The notes below the pieces were generated by a model. That model had not been told where the DNA came from. It was given only the letters and a program-made list of their open reading frames with translations, and ran no database searches. 64,000 bases of DNA from Methylobacterium sp. Leaf99 (lineage in GTDB: Bacteria > Pseudomonadota > Alphaproteobacteria > Rhizobiales > Beijerinckiaceae): NCBI RefSeq assembly GCF_001422375.1, contig NZ_LMMU01000008.1, forward strand, positions 14,268 to 78,267, given 5' to 3'. Made by a program: the position numbers and the translations under genes. Positions 26,727-37,951 of this stretch are shown here, piece after piece (the first letter of the stretch is position 1; each line of letters opens with the position of its first letter).

Positions 26727-27282
26727 CGCGCTCCACGTAGGAGCCGTCTTCCGTCATGATCACCACGCGGGTGCCGACGGCGATGTGCGGCGGCACGGCG
26801 GTCCGCACGCCGTTCGACAGGATGGCGGGCTTGTAGGACGAGGACGCGGTCTGGCCCTTCATGGCCGGCTCGGTCTCGGTGATCTCGAGGGTGACGCGCT
26901 GGGGCAGCTCGACGGTGAGCGCGACGTCGTTGTGGATCGAGACCTTCACGGTCATGCCCTCCTGGAGGTAGGGGGCGGCATCGCCGATCACGTCCTTCTG
27001 GATCGCGACCTGCTCGTAGGTCTCGGGGTTCATGAAGTGGAAGCCCTCGCCGTCCTCGTACAGGAAGGTGTGGTCGCGGTCCTCGACGAAGGCGCGCTCC
27101 ACCGACTCGGTGGTGCGGTAGCGCTCGGACACCTTCACGCCGTCGGTGATGCGGCGCATGTCGAGCTGCGTCACCGGGGTGCCCTTGCCGGGGTGGATGT
27201 TCTCGATCGTCAGGATGACGTAGAGCTTGCCATCCTTGTCGACGACGTTGCCCTTGCGGAGCGTAGAGGCGATCACCTTCAC
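26716..27282 (-). CDS. efp: Elongation factor P
   Basis: A 188-residue EF-P with all three beta-barrel domains. It relieves ribosome stalling at consecutive prolines. The lysine to be modified is K33 in the domain I loop HPGKGTP, the position lysylated by EpmA. The final domain ends with [18 protein letters not shown] sequence ([18 protein letters not shown]). It is divergently transcribed from epmA-epmB across 193 bases, so substrate and modification enzymes may share a control region. Confidence 0.96.
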   Translation of the reverse strand: MKVIASTLRKGNVVDKDGKLYVILTIENIHPGKGTPVTQLDMRRITDGVKVSERYRTTESVERAFVEDRDHTFLYEDGEGFHFMNPETYEQVAIQKDVIGDAAPYLQEGMTVKVSIHNDVALTVELPQRVTLEITETEPAMKGQTASSSYKPAILSNGVRTAVPPHIAVGTRVVIMTEDGSYVERAKD

Positions 27283-27475
27283 GGGGTCAGGTCCTGTTCG
27301 TGTCTCGAGAAACGGGTCGGTCGCCCCGGCGCGGTTCCGGCCCGCGGGAGCGACATCGTCGGTCCGCCACTACCCTATCCGTGGCCCCGTTGCCAGCCGC
27401 AGGACTTGCTGGGTGTAGCAGCCGGGAGGCTGCGAGACGTGGAGGCGCCCGGCCACCCGTGATATGGCCCGCCCG

Positions 27476-28525
27476 ATGACCGACCCCTCCCCCTGGTGGC
27501 ATCCGGACCGCCACGCCGACCGGCGCCCGGCCCTGATGGCGCGCAACCGCATCACCGCCGCCCTGCGGGGACACTTTTCGAAGCGCGACTTCGTCGAGGT
27601 GGAGGCGGCCTGCCTCCAGGTCTCGCCCGGCAACGAGGCCCATCTCTCGGCCTTCGCCACTGAAATTCTCGGGGCCGATGGGGTTTCCCGCCCGCTCTAC
27701 CTCCACACGTCGCCCGAGTTCGCCTGCAAGACCCTGCTGGCGGCCGGCGAACACCGGATCGTGAGTTTCTCGCGGGTGTTCCGCAACCGCGAGCGCGGGC
27801 CCCTGCACCATCCCGAGTTCACCATGCTGGAATGGTACCGGGCGGGCGAGGACTACACCCAGCTCATGCGGGACTGCGCCGAGGTGCTGGCGCTCTCCGC
27901 CGAAGCGGCGGGCACGCGGGTTCTCACCCATCGCGGCCGCGAAGCCGATCCGTTCGCGCCCGTCCGGCGGCTGACCCTGGCCGAGGCCTTTTCGGAGGTG
28001 GGCATCGATCTGCTGGCGACCGTAGCCGCGGACGGGACGACGGACCGCGATGCCTTCGCGGCATCCGTGGCGCGGGCGGGCCTGCGGGTTGCCGAGGACG
28101 ACACCTGGGCCGACCTCTTCAGCCGCGTCCTCGTCGCCCGCATCGAGCCCGGTCTCGGCCTCGGGCGCCCGACCATCCTGTGCGAGTATCCCGTGTCCGA
28201 GGCCGCCCTGGCCCGGCCGAGCCCAAGCGATCCGCGGGTGGCCGAGCGGTTCGAGCTCTATGCCTGCGGCGTCGAACTCGCCAACGCGTTCGGCGAACTC
28301 ACCGACCCGGCCGAACAGCGCCGGCGCTTCACCCTCGAGATGGACGAGAAGGAACGGGTCTACGGCGAGCGCTACCCCATCGACGAGGCGTTCTTGGAGG
28401 CGCTCGCCATCATGCCGGAGGCCAGCGGCATCGCATTGGGCCTCGACCGCCTCGTGATGCTCTGCGTCGGCGCGCCCCATATCGAGGACGTGCTGTGGAC
28501 CCCCGTCACCGGGGGACGGCCGTGA
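27476..28525 (+). CDS. epmA: EF-P beta-lysyltransferase EpmA (PoxA/GenX)
   Basis: A 349-residue class II lysyl-tRNA-synthetase-like enzyme without the anticodon-binding domain. It activates (R)-beta-lysine and attaches it to the EF-P lysine. Class II motifs are visible: FVEVEAACLQVSPGNE, YLHTSPEFACKTLLA, FRNRERGPLHHPEFTMLEWY, and the final GIALGLDRLVML. I use the ATG at 27476; one at 27464 is four codons earlier. The stop overlaps the epmB GTG. Confidence 0.94.
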   Translation: MTDPSPWWHPDRHADRRPALMARNRITAALRGHFSKRDFVEVEAACLQVSPGNEAHLSAFATEILGADGVSRPLYLHTSPEFACKTLLAAGEHRIVSFSRVFRNRERGPLHHPEFTMLEWYRAGEDYTQLMRDCAEVLALSAEAAGTRVLTHRGREADPFAPVRRLTLAEAFSEVGIDLLATVAADGTTDRDAFAASVARAGLRVAEDDTWADLFSRVLVARIEPGLGLGRPTILCEYPVSEAALARPSPSDPRVAERFELYACGVELANAFGELTDPAEQRRRFTLEMDEKERVYGERYPIDEAFLEALAIMPEASGIALGLDRLVMLCVGAPHIEDVLWTPVTGGRP

Positions 28526-29571
28526 ACCGCCCGCTCAAGAGCGCCGCCGATCTCGTCCGCGCCGGCTTCGTGGATGCGGCGGCCTTGCCTGCCCTGGAGG
28601 CCGTGGCCGCCCGCTACGCCGTCTCGGTGACGCCGGACCTCGCCGACCTCATCGATGCGGCCGATCCCCACGACCCCATCGCCCGCCAGTTCGTGCCGCG
28701 AACGGAGGAACTCGCGACGCGCCCGGAGGAGGATGCCGATCCCATCGGCGACGACGCCCACAGCCCCCTGCCCGGCCTCGTCCACCGCTATCCCGACCGG
28801 GTCCTCCTGAAGCCGCTGCACGTCTGCCCGGTCTATTGCCGGTTCTGCTTCCGCCGCGAGCGGGTCGGCCCCGACGGTCTCGGCACCCTGAGCGACGGCG
28901 AACTCGACGCGGCGTTCGCCTACATCGCCGGCCGGCCGGAGATCTGGGAGGTGGTGGTCACCGGGGGCGATCCCTTCGCGCTCTCGCCCCGGCGGCTGGC
29001 CTGCATCGCCTCGGCGCTGAAGGCGATTCCCCACGTGCGGGTGCTGCGCTTCCACACCCGCGTGCCGGTGGTCGATCCGTCGGCCGTCAGCGACAGCCTC
29101 GTCGCGGCCCTGAAGCAGTTCGACGGTGCGGTGTTCGTGGCGCTCCACGCCAACCATCCGCGCGAGTTCACCCCCGCCGCCGCTGGCGCCATCGCCCGCC
29201 TCGTCGATGCCGGCATCCCCATGGTGAGCCAGACGGTGCTGCTCGCCGGCGTGAACGACGATCCCGACACCCTCGGCCGGTTGATGCGGACCTTCGTGGA
29301 GCACCGGATCAAGCCGTACTACCTCCATCACGGCGACCTCGCCCCCGGTACCGGGCACCTGCGCACGGATCTCGCCGAGGGGCGCGCCCTGATGGGGCAC
29401 CTGCGCGGCCGGCTCTCGGGACTCGCCCAGCCCCTCTACGTCCTCGACATCCCCGGCGGCCACGGCAAGGTGCCGGTGGGGCCGGACTACCTCCGGGCGA
29501 CGGAGGCCGGCTGGCGGGTCGAGGACCCGCAGGGGCGCGTCCACGACTACCCGCCGATCCCGAAAGCGTGA
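28522..29571 (+). CDS. epmB: EF-P (R)-beta-lysine-forming aminomutase EpmB
   Basis: A 349-residue radical SAM enzyme of the KamA family that converts L-lysine to (R)-beta-lysine for EpmA. The cluster motif is CPVYCRFC, followed by RRERVG and the VVTGGDPFALS region. The GGHGKVPVGP loop near the C-terminus belongs to the PLP-binding lysine-aminomutase group, and a conserved Lys there (K in GHGKVP) is the expected PLP ligand. It begins at a GTG overlapping the epmA stop. Confidence 0.93.
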   Translation: MNRPLKSAADLVRAGFVDAAALPALEAVAARYAVSVTPDLADLIDAADPHDPIARQFVPRTEELATRPEEDADPIGDDAHSPLPGLVHRYPDRVLLKPLHVCPVYCRFCFRRERVGPDGLGTLSDGELDAAFAYIAGRPEIWEVVVTGGDPFALSPRRLACIASALKAIPHVRVLRFHTRVPVVDPSAVSDSLVAALKQFDGAVFVALHANHPREFTPAAAGAIARLVDAGIPMVSQTVLLAGVNDDPDTLGRLMRTFVEHRIKPYYLHHGDLAPGTGHLRTDLAEGRALMGHLRGRLSGLAQPLYVLDIPGGHGKVPVGPDYLRATEAGWRVEDPQGRVHDYPPIPKA

Positions 29572-29619
29572 GGCCGGTTCGCGCCTCGCGTCCCCTCCCC
29601 TGAAGGTCGCGCCCGCGTC

Positions 29620-30471
29620 ATGTTCTTTCCGCTCTCGAAGCTGATCTTCTTCGTCCTCACGCCGTCCAACGCGCTGATCCTCGCCGTGGTCGCGGGGGCG
29701 CTCCTCATTGCCTTCGGACGCGGGCGCCGATTCGGGTGCGGCCTCGTCCTCGCGGCGGCACTCGGACTCCTCGTGGCCGGCTTCTCTCCCCTCGCCCTCT
29801 GGGTCGCCCTGCCCCTCGAGGAACGGTTCCCGGCCTTCGTCGACGACGGCACGCCGGTGGCCGGGATCGTCGTCCTCGGCGGCGGCGTCGAGACACGCCT
29901 GTCGGCGGCGCGCGACCAGCTCGTCCTCAACGAGGCCGGTGAGCGCCAGATCGCCCTGGCCGACCTCGCCCGGCGCTATCCGGACGCGCGTCTCGCTTTC
30001 GCGGGCGGAAGCGCCGGGCTGCGGCCGGGCGAGGTGTCCGAATCGGAGATCGTCGGGCGCACCGCCGACGGCCTCGGTCTGCCGCGCACCCGCCTCATCC
30101 TGGAGGACCGCTCGCGCAACACCCGCGAGAACGCCGCCTTCACCGCGGCTCTCGTCAAGCCAAAGCCCGGCGAGCGCTGGCTCCTCGTGACCTCGGCCTG
30201 GCACATGCCCCGCGCCGTCGGCTGTTTTCGCGCCGCGGGCTTCACCGTGGCCGCCTATCCCGTCGACTACCGCACGGCCGGCCCGCGCGACGCGGTCCGC
30301 TTCAACAGCTTCGCCTCCGACGGGCTCGCCCTCCTCGACGTCGTGGTCAAGGAGTGGATCGGCCTCGCGGCCTATCGGCTCGCCGGTTACACCGATGCCT
30401 GGATGCCGGCGCCTCAGGCGTCGTCGGCTCCCGTCGACTCGACGTCGGCCGACGGCAGCGCCAATCGGTAG
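29620..30471 (+). CDS. YdcF/ElyC-like DUF218 membrane protein
   Basis: A 283-residue protein with two N-terminal membrane helices (about 12-32 and 40-62) and a DUF218 domain: GIVVLGGGVETRL, LAFAGGSAG, the EDRSRNTRENA segment and LLVTSAWHMPRAVGCF. ElyC and SanA relatives affect envelope polysaccharide or peptidoglycan metabolism; the exact role is unknown. Its 3' end overlaps the convergent DUF3253 gene by 58 bases. Confidence 0.9.
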   Translation: MFFPLSKLIFFVLTPSNALILAVVAGALLIAFGRGRRFGCGLVLAAALGLLVAGFSPLALWVALPLEERFPAFVDDGTPVAGIVVLGGGVETRLSAARDQLVLNEAGERQIALADLARRYPDARLAFAGGSAGLRPGEVSESEIVGRTADGLGLPRTRLILEDRSRNTRENAAFTAALVKPKPGERWLLVTSAWHMPRAVGCFRAAGFTVAAYPVDYRTAGPRDAVRFNSFASDGLALLDVVVKEWIGLAAYRLAGYTDAWMPAPQASSAPVDSTSADGSANR

Positions 30472-30881
30472 ATGCCGCGAAAATCGTCGACGTCCTCCAC
30501 CGGCTTGCCCTTGCGCAGGATCGCGATCTGACCGGCCTTGGTCATCTGCACGGCGATGCGGCGCACGGGCTGCATCATCGGGCTCCACACCTCGGGCTGC
30601 GAGCCGCCGATGTCGCGGGCCACTTCCGAGGGGCACACGGTCTTGCCCGGACCGCGCGCGGCCAGGAGGCGCAGGATGGTCTCGGCGATGAGGTCCTCGC
30701 TGGGGCCCTTGCGGACGGGGGCTGCCGGAGGCTGCGTCGGCGCGGCCTTCGGAGCGGGGGGAGCCTTCGCGCCGGGCGTCTCGGCGGCCTTCTTGGCGGC
30801 CGTCTTCTTGCCCTTGAGCGCTTTGGCGGCGGCGGCCCTGGCGATGGCGGTCTTGCGGGGTGGTTTCTTCGGATTGGTCAT
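30414..30881 (-). CDS. DUF3253 protein with histone-H1-like N-terminus
   Basis: A 155-residue protein. The first ~60 residues are Lys/Ala/Pro-rich (KKAAETPGAKAPPAPKAAP), like histone H1-type tails. The rest is a winged-helix-like DUF3253 domain: AETILRLLAARGPGKTVCPSEVARDIGG, MMQPVRRIAVQMTKAGQIAILRKGKPV, ending DFRGIYRL. A DNA-binding role is plausible but unproven. The ATG overlaps the DUF599 stop by 4 bases, and the 3' end overlaps the convergent DUF218 gene by 58 bases. Confidence 0.88.
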   Translation of the reverse strand: MTNPKKPPRKTAIARAAAAKALKGKKTAAKKAAETPGAKAPPAPKAAPTQPPAAPVRKGPSEDLIAETILRLLAARGPGKTVCPSEVARDIGGSQPEVWSPMMQPVRRIAVQMTKAGQIAILRKGKPVEDVDDFRGIYRLALPSADVESTGADDA

Positions 30882-31600
30882 GGGTCCAACCCCTGCCCTG
30901 TCCCGTCGTCCTGCGCCAGGAGGGCGGCGCGGATTTTCGAACTGAACTGACGCCGCCACATCACGCAAACCACCGCCGTGGTGGTGAGAAACAGCAGAAC
31001 CGGGCTCACGAACCAGCCGAGATAGGCCAGGGCGAAGAAGAACGCCCGCTGCCCGCGCGCGAAGTGGGAACCGGCCGCGATGTTCATCGCCGCCGCACGA
31101 CCAGCCGCGCGCTGCATCTCGGCCATGCTCGCGCTCGAGCCCTTGGGCGGCACCGCCCCGAGCAGGATCGCCCCGTAATTGAACAGCCGGTAGGCCCAGG
31201 AGAACTTGAAGAACGCGTAGATGAACACCACCGCCAGCCCCGCGACCTTGATCTCCCAGGTCGTCCGCGTGGCGACGGCCCCGAACGGCAGCGCGCCGAA
31301 CAGCGTGAGCACGTCGTCGCCCGAGCGCGACAGGGTGAGCACGCCGCCCAGCGCGATGAGGGAGGTCGAGGCGAAGAAGGCGGTGCCGTTCTGGAGGGAA
31401 GCGTTGATGGTGGTGTCGACCACCCGGTTGTCGCGGTGGATGAGCTGCTGCGCCCAAATCTCGCGCTGCCGGTTCATGATCTGGCTCAGGCTCGTGCGCC
31501 GGCCCCGCATCCGCGACACCGCCATGCCGTAGCCGCCCCAGGCCGCCAGGAAGAAGCACAGGGCGGCGAAGTCGAGGTAGGAGAAGTCCGCCGTGATCAT
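30878..31600 (-). CDS. DUF599 family membrane protein
   Basis: A 240-residue membrane protein with four likely helices (about 8-28, 75-95, 113-135 and 195-215). DUF599 marks are QREIWAQQLIHRDNRVVDTTINASLQNGTAFFAS and KFSWAYRLFNYGAILLGA. No function is known for the family. It is translationally coupled to the DUF3253 gene that follows. Confidence 0.88.
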   Translation of the reverse strand: MITADFSYLDFAALCFFLAAWGGYGMAVSRMRGRRTSLSQIMNRQREIWAQQLIHRDNRVVDTTINASLQNGTAFFASTSLIALGGVLTLSRSGDDVLTLFGALPFGAVATRTTWEIKVAGLAVVFIYAFFKFSWAYRLFNYGAILLGAVPPKGSSASMAEMQRAAGRAAAMNIAAGSHFARGQRAFFFALAYLGWFVSPVLLFLTTTAVVCVMWRRQFSSKIRAALLAQDDGTGQGLDP

Positions 31601-31690
31601 CGGGTGCGCCTGATGCCGGGCCGATCGCGACCGACCCGGCGCTAGCCCGGAAGGCCGATCCCTGTCCAGGGCCGGCCCGAAGGGGATGTT

Positions 31691-31969
31691 TCAGTCGCGC
31701 AGGATATGAAAGCCGGGCGCCGGCGCCTCGCCGTCGGTCACGGCCACGTCCGTCACACGCGCCCCGGGAGGGCCTTGCCGACAGGCGGCGAGCATGGCCG
31801 CGACGGCCTCCGGAGACCCCGAAAACGTCGCCGCCACGGTACCGTCGGGCCGGTTGCGGACGTGGCCCGAGAGGCCGAGGCGTCCGGCCTCGGCCCTGGT
31901 CCAGAACCGATAGCCGACGCCCTGCACCTGGCCGTGGACGATCACATCGACGGTTCGGTCAAGGCTCAA
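31691..31969 (-). CDS. acyP: Acylphosphatase
   Basis: A 92-residue acylphosphatase that hydrolyses acyl phosphates such as acetyl or carbamoyl phosphate. The signature VHGQVQGVGYRFW carries the phosphate-binding R21, and VRNRPDGTV carries the catalytic N39. The best start is a TTG at 31969, with a GGGAGAG Shine-Dalgarno-like sequence before it; a start at an internal GTG would cut the first strand. It is 12 bases downstream of the formate/nitrite transporter gene and is probably in its operon. Confidence 0.9.
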   Translation of the reverse strand: MSLDRTVDVIVHGQVQGVGYRFWTRAEAGRLGLSGHVRNRPDGTVAATFSGSPEAVAAMLAACRQGPPGARVTDVAVTDGEAPAPGFHILRD

Positions 31970-31981
31970 TCCGGCTCTCCC

Positions 31982-32824
31982 TCAACGGGCGCGAACCGCG
32001 GCCCCCACGGGCGCCTGCGTACGGGCGGGGTCGCCCTGCGCCCTCGGGCGGTAGGTGAGGTACCACGCCACGGAAATGAAGAGCACGCCACCGACGAAGT
32101 TGCCCAGCGTCACGGGAATCTGGTTCCACACCCACCATTGCTCGAACGAGACCGGCGCGCCGAGCATCATGCCGGCGGGGATGACGAACATGTTTACCAC
32201 GGCGTGCTCGAAGCCCTGCGCGAAGAACAGGAACACCGGCAGCCAGGCCCCGAGGATCTTGCCGAAGGTCGAGGTCGACATCATCGCCATGGTGACGCCG
32301 AGGCAGACCATCCAGTTGCACAGCATCGCCTTGACGAAGACCGTGAGCATTCCGGCCGAGCCGAGCGCCTCGTACGCAATGGTCTTGGCGCTCGCGATGT
32401 CGATGATCTTCTGGGCCACGCCGGCGGGCGGGGTGTGCCAGGCATTCGACAGGGCGATGACGAGGAGGAGCGCGTAGAGCACGCTGCCCAGGAGGTTTCC
32501 GACGAAGCCCCAGGCGAAATTGCGCATCATCGGCGCGAAGCCGACCCGGCCGTCCAGGAACGACAGGCCGAGGATGCCGAAATTGCCGGTGCACAGTTCA
32601 AGCCCGAGGCAGACGATCATCACGAAGCCGACGGGAAACACCAGGGCGCCGACGAAGGGCACCCCGGTCTGGACGGCGCCGGTGATGGCGAGACTCGTGG
32701 CGATCCCGAGGATCGCGCCCGACATCATGCCGCGCACGAGCATGTCGGTGATCGACAATTGGGCACGTTGCACGCCGGAATCGCTCATGGCCGCCGCCAT
32801 CTCGGCCGGTTTCACATAGTCCAT
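31982..32824 (-). CDS. Formate/nitrite transporter (FNT) family channel
   Basis: A 280-residue FNT channel with six membrane helices. Family features are FVGALVFPVGFVMI, the LELCTGNFG segment, the CNWMVCLGV motif and the region FEHAVVNMFVIPAG, which contains the pore histidine. Formate is a central one-carbon intermediate in methylotrophs, so formate traffic is the likeliest role, but nitrite or other weak acids are possible. The ATG at 32824 follows the upstream GGCT gene by 124 bases; acylphosphatase follows. Confidence 0.9.
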   Translation of the reverse strand: MDYVKPAEMAAAMSDSGVQRAQLSITDMLVRGMMSGAILGIATSLAITGAVQTGVPFVGALVFPVGFVMIVCLGLELCTGNFGILGLSFLDGRVGFAPMMRNFAWGFVGNLLGSVLYALLLVIALSNAWHTPPAGVAQKIIDIASAKTIAYEALGSAGMLTVFVKAMLCNWMVCLGVTMAMMSTSTFGKILGAWLPVFLFFAQGFEHAVVNMFVIPAGMMLGAPVSFEQWWVWNQIPVTLGNFVGGVLFISVAWYLTYRPRAQGDPARTQAPVGAAVRAR

Positions 32825-32948
32825 CGGGGTCGCTCCGAAATCACGATTGTTTCGCGATTCGGGAGGCAAGGGCGGGGCCAGATGCGGCAGCGATGGGGGG
32901 AAAAGCGACGCGGAGGCGTAGAATTGCGCGTCACGCATGGGTTTACCG

Positions 32949-33380
32949 TCAGGCGGCGCGGCCCCGCAGCCAGCCGCGCAGTTCGGCGATGTAGGTCGCG
33001 GGCAGTTGCGCCGCATCCGCCGCCGCCAGCACCGATTCGAGGTAGCCGGGCCGGGGCGTCCCCTGGGCGCTGCTGCCGCCGAGGTAGATCAGGGCGCGCT
33101 TCGCCCCGCCCTTCAGGGTGACGGGCTGGTACGCCTTGATGTAGAGGCCGCCGGCCACGCCCTCGTAGCGGTCGAGGGCCGGCACTTCGGCAAGGACCAA
33201 GTCCCAGACCACGCCCCACACGGTGGCGCGCGGATCGCGCACCACCGAGGCATAGCCCTCGCGCATGACGATGAAGCGATGACGGTTGAGCCGCCCCTGC
33301 CCGACCAGGCGCGAACCCGGGCAGCGCGCGGCCATGGCGGCGGCGTCCATGTTGGCGCCGTAGGCGAAGTAGAGCGGCAC
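32949..33380 (-). CDS. Gamma-glutamylcyclotransferase-like (GGCT/AIG2) protein
   Basis: A 143-residue GGCT-fold protein. The substrate-binding FAYGANM loop is at the N-terminus and the proposed catalytic Glu lies in DRYEGVAGGLY. Members release 5-oxoproline from gamma-glutamyl compounds or process related amides. The start is a GTG at 33380, 13 bases after the pccA stop, so it is probably co-transcribed with pccA. Confidence 0.88.
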   Translation of the reverse strand: MPLYFAYGANMDAAAMAARCPGSRLVGQGRLNRHRFIVMREGYASVVRDPRATVWGVVWDLVLAEVPALDRYEGVAGGLYIKAYQPVTLKGGAKRALIYLGGSSAQGTPRPGYLESVLAAADAAQLPATYIAELRGWLRGRAA

Positions 33381-33393
33381 GCGCCGTCCGGGC

Positions 33394-35397
<2,004 letters not shown>

Positions 35398-35556
35398 CGG
35401 TCCGGCACTCTGGTCGGTCAGGAAAGGTCGGGGCGCGCGGGACGCCCAAGCTCGCTCCCGTTAAAGCAGTTCTCCGGCTTCGGAAAGCTGACCGGCCCGG
35501 TGCGACGGGGTTTCTTCAATCCAGCCTGCGCCCGGTCCCGGTTCGCCGCCCCCCGC

Positions 35557-35994
35557 TCACGCCGCCACGAGAAATTCCACCGGGGCGGGGTCGGCGGCGC
35601 GGCGGCGGTTGGCCTCCAGGGCGAAGGCGATGAGGGCCTCGTCGCAGGACTGGGCCTCGCGCACCACGGCCTGGGCGATCTGACCGGCCAGCAGCGTCGG
35701 GCCGGTGCCGTTGCGCAGGGAGGCGGCGAGCCAGCGCGCCGTACCGGCATCGATGGTGCCCGTGGGCCGCTCGCCCCAGACGGTGAAATCGACGATGGCG
35801 GCGGCGAGGTAGGGGCCGAAGCCCGGATCGATCTGCGGCACGGCCCGGTCCAGGGCGATGAGCATGTCGACCTCGTCGCGGTCGAGGAAGCCGTCCGGCA
35901 GCACGTCGCGCATGAGCGCCTGGACATCGGCGAGGGTGATGCGGCCGGCGGCAACGGTGCGGTTGCAGAAGAGCTGCAGCGAATGGTTGATCAT
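35557..35994 (-). CDS. Conserved hypothetical protein (145 aa)
   Basis: I do not recognise a characterised family. The protein contains an Asp-rich LDRDEVDMLIALDRAVPQ segment at about residues 38-55 and an otherwise Ala-rich helical composition (WLAASLRNGTGPTLLAGQIAQAVV). A strong GAGGAGGAAT Shine-Dalgarno decides the ATG at 35994 over one eight codons upstream. It lies upstream of pccA on the same strand across 159 bases. Confidence 0.8.
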   Translation of the reverse strand: MINHSLQLFCNRTVAAGRITLADVQALMRDVLPDGFLDRDEVDMLIALDRAVPQIDPGFGPYLAAAIVDFTVWGERPTGTIDAGTARWLAASLRNGTGPTLLAGQIAQAVVREAQSCDEALIAFALEANRRRAADPAPVEFLVAA

Positions 35995-36161
35995 GTCTTG
36001 ATTCCTCCTCGGCTTCATCTTTGCCGGTCTGTGCCCGTGTCTATGGTTGGACTATGCGGGCCGGGAGGCTTCAAGCAGTTAACGGCCAAATCTGAATCGA
36101 CGTTCAGGTTAAAGCCTGATCACGAATGAGACTTATCGAAAGATGTCTAAACCCGCCGGGC

Positions 36162-36803
36162 TCAGCGCACCACGACCTTCGAACCGATGGGCACGCGCTC
36201 GTAGAGGTCGACCACGTCGGCGTTGAGCATGCGGATGCAGCCCGACGAGACCGCCTGCCCGATCTTCTCCGGCTCGTTGGTGCCGTGGATGCGGAACAGC
36301 GTGTCCTTCTTGCCCTCGGCGAGATAGAGCGCCCGCGCGCCGATGGGGCTCGTCGGACCGCCCTCCAGGCGCTTGGGCAGATCCGGCCGGCGCGCCAGCA
36401 TCTCGGGCGGCGGGTTCCAATCCGGCCACTCGCCCTTGCGATCGACTTCCGCCGTGCCGGCCCAGGCCATGCCGGCATGGCCGACGGCGACGGGGTAGCG
36501 CACGGCCTTGCCGTCGGGCAGCACGAAGTAGAGACGGCGCTCCTTCGTCACGACGATCACCGTGCCGGGCGCCTCCTTGGTCGGATACTCGACGGTGGCG
36601 CGGGCGATCTTCGGATCGATGACGGCGCTGGGCGCGAGCTTCATCCATTCCTTGTCGCGCGCCTCGCCCGTGAGGGCGGCCGGCGCTGCCAGGGACGTCT
36701 GCACCACCGGTGCGGTGGGGGGCGCCACGTTGGCCGTCTGCGTGTTGCAGGCGGCCAGGGGAAGTGCGCCCGCGAGGACGGCGAGGAGCGGAAGTGCGCG
36801 CAT
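36162..36803 (-). CDS. L,D-transpeptidase lipoprotein (YkuD domain)
   Basis: A 213-residue lipoprotein: signal peptide with lipobox LAAC near residue 19, a Pro/Ala-rich linker, then the YkuD domain. Catalytic motif HGTNEPEKIG and SSGCIRM carry the His and Cys. It would form 3-3 crosslinks in peptidoglycan or attach proteins to it, in the periplasm. The ATG at 36803 puts the lipobox at a normal distance. Divergent from the deacetylase gene. Confidence 0.93.
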   Translation of the reverse strand: MRALPLLAVLAGALPLAACNTQTANVAPPTAPVVQTSLAAPAALTGEARDKEWMKLAPSAVIDPKIARATVEYPTKEAPGTVIVVTKERRLYFVLPDGKAVRYPVAVGHAGMAWAGTAEVDRKGEWPDWNPPPEMLARRPDLPKRLEGGPTSPIGARALYLAEGKKDTLFRIHGTNEPEKIGQAVSSGCIRMLNADVVDLYERVPIGSKVVVR

Positions 36804-36994
36804 GGAACGGGCCTGTCGGCATGCCCACGTCGAGCCGAAGATCGGGCTCGACATAAACTTGGTTGATGAGGTCTTGCGCAACCTAACCTGAGCGCGCATC
36901 CCGGCGTAGGGTCACGCATCGAAGACGTGGCGCATTTGCATCGCCTGTTGCCCTGAGGCAACGACACGGGTGGGCATCCGCTTGGGGGGATGAT

Positions 36995-37924
36995 GTGACG
37001 ACGCTTTACGTGAGCCATCCCGCCGCCCTCGACCACGCCATGCCGGCGGGGCACCCCGAATGTCCGGATCGTATCCGCGCCGTCGAGCGGGTTCTGGAGG
37101 ACGAGCGATTCGCCGGCCTCGTGCGCGGGCTCGCCCCCCTCGCCGACCCGGCGGTGCCGACCCTGGTCCATCCGGTGCCCTACGTGCAGGCGCTCATCGA
37201 GGCGGCCCCGCGCGAAGGTTTCGTCCAGATCGACGGCGATACGCTCCTGTCGCCCGGCACCATCGAGGCGGCCCTGCGCGGCGTCGGCGGTGCGGTCCAT
37301 GCCGTCGATGCGGTGATGAAGGGCGAGTGCCGCAACGCTTTCGTCGCCATGCGCCCGCCCGGACACCACGCCGAGCGCATGCGGGCCATGGGCTTCTGCG
37401 TGTTCAACCATGCCGCCATCGCGGCCCGCCACGCGCGGCAGGTGCACGGGGCCACCCGCGTCGCCCTGGTGGATTGGGACGTGCATCACGGCAACGGCTC
37501 GCAGGACATCTTCTGGGACGATGCCAGCGTGCTGTACGCCTCGACCCACGAGATGCCGCTCTATCCCGGCACGGGCGCGGCCTCGGAACGCGGCAATCAC
37601 GACACCATCGTCAACGTGCCGCTCCGCGCCGGCGACGGCAGCGAGCGGTTCCGGGAGGTGTTCGAGGCCGGCATCCTGCGCCGGCTGGAGGCGTTCGCCC
37701 CGGACCTCATCGTGATCTCGGCCGGTTTCGATGCCCACCGCCTCGATCCCCTGGCCCATCTCCAGCTCGACGAGGCCGATTTCGGCTGGGCCACCCGGCG
37801 CGTCATGGAGATCGCGGAGAAGCACGCGGGTGGCCGCGTCGTCTCGGTGCTGGAGGGTGGCTACAGCCTAAAGGGGTTGGGGCTGTCGGTCGCCGCCCAT
37901 ATGGACGCCTTGATGGGGCGGTGA
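36995..37924 (+). CDS. Histone deacetylase/AcuC family deacetylase
   Basis: A 309-residue arginase-deacetylase-fold protein. Zinc ligands and active site are intact: RPPGHHAERMRAMGFC, DWDVHHGNGSQDIFW and SAGFDAHRLDPLA, with the final GGYSLKGL. Bacterial members deacetylate proteins, polyamines or small amides; the substrate is not predictable here. It starts at a GTG at 36995 after a GGGGGGA stretch. The BrnA/BrnT genes are convergent downstream. Confidence 0.92.
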   Translation: MTTLYVSHPAALDHAMPAGHPECPDRIRAVERVLEDERFAGLVRGLAPLADPAVPTLVHPVPYVQALIEAAPREGFVQIDGDTLLSPGTIEAALRGVGGAVHAVDAVMKGECRNAFVAMRPPGHHAERMRAMGFCVFNHAAIAARHARQVHGATRVALVDWDVHHGNGSQDIFWDDASVLYASTHEMPLYPGTGAASERGNHDTIVNVPLRAGDGSERFREVFEAGILRRLEAFAPDLIVISAGFDAHRLDPLAHLQLDEADFGWATRRVMEIAEKHAGGRVVSVLEGGYSLKGLGLSVAAHMDALMGR

Positions 37925-37951
37925 GCGGTCGCCGGACCACGGCGGACGGGG

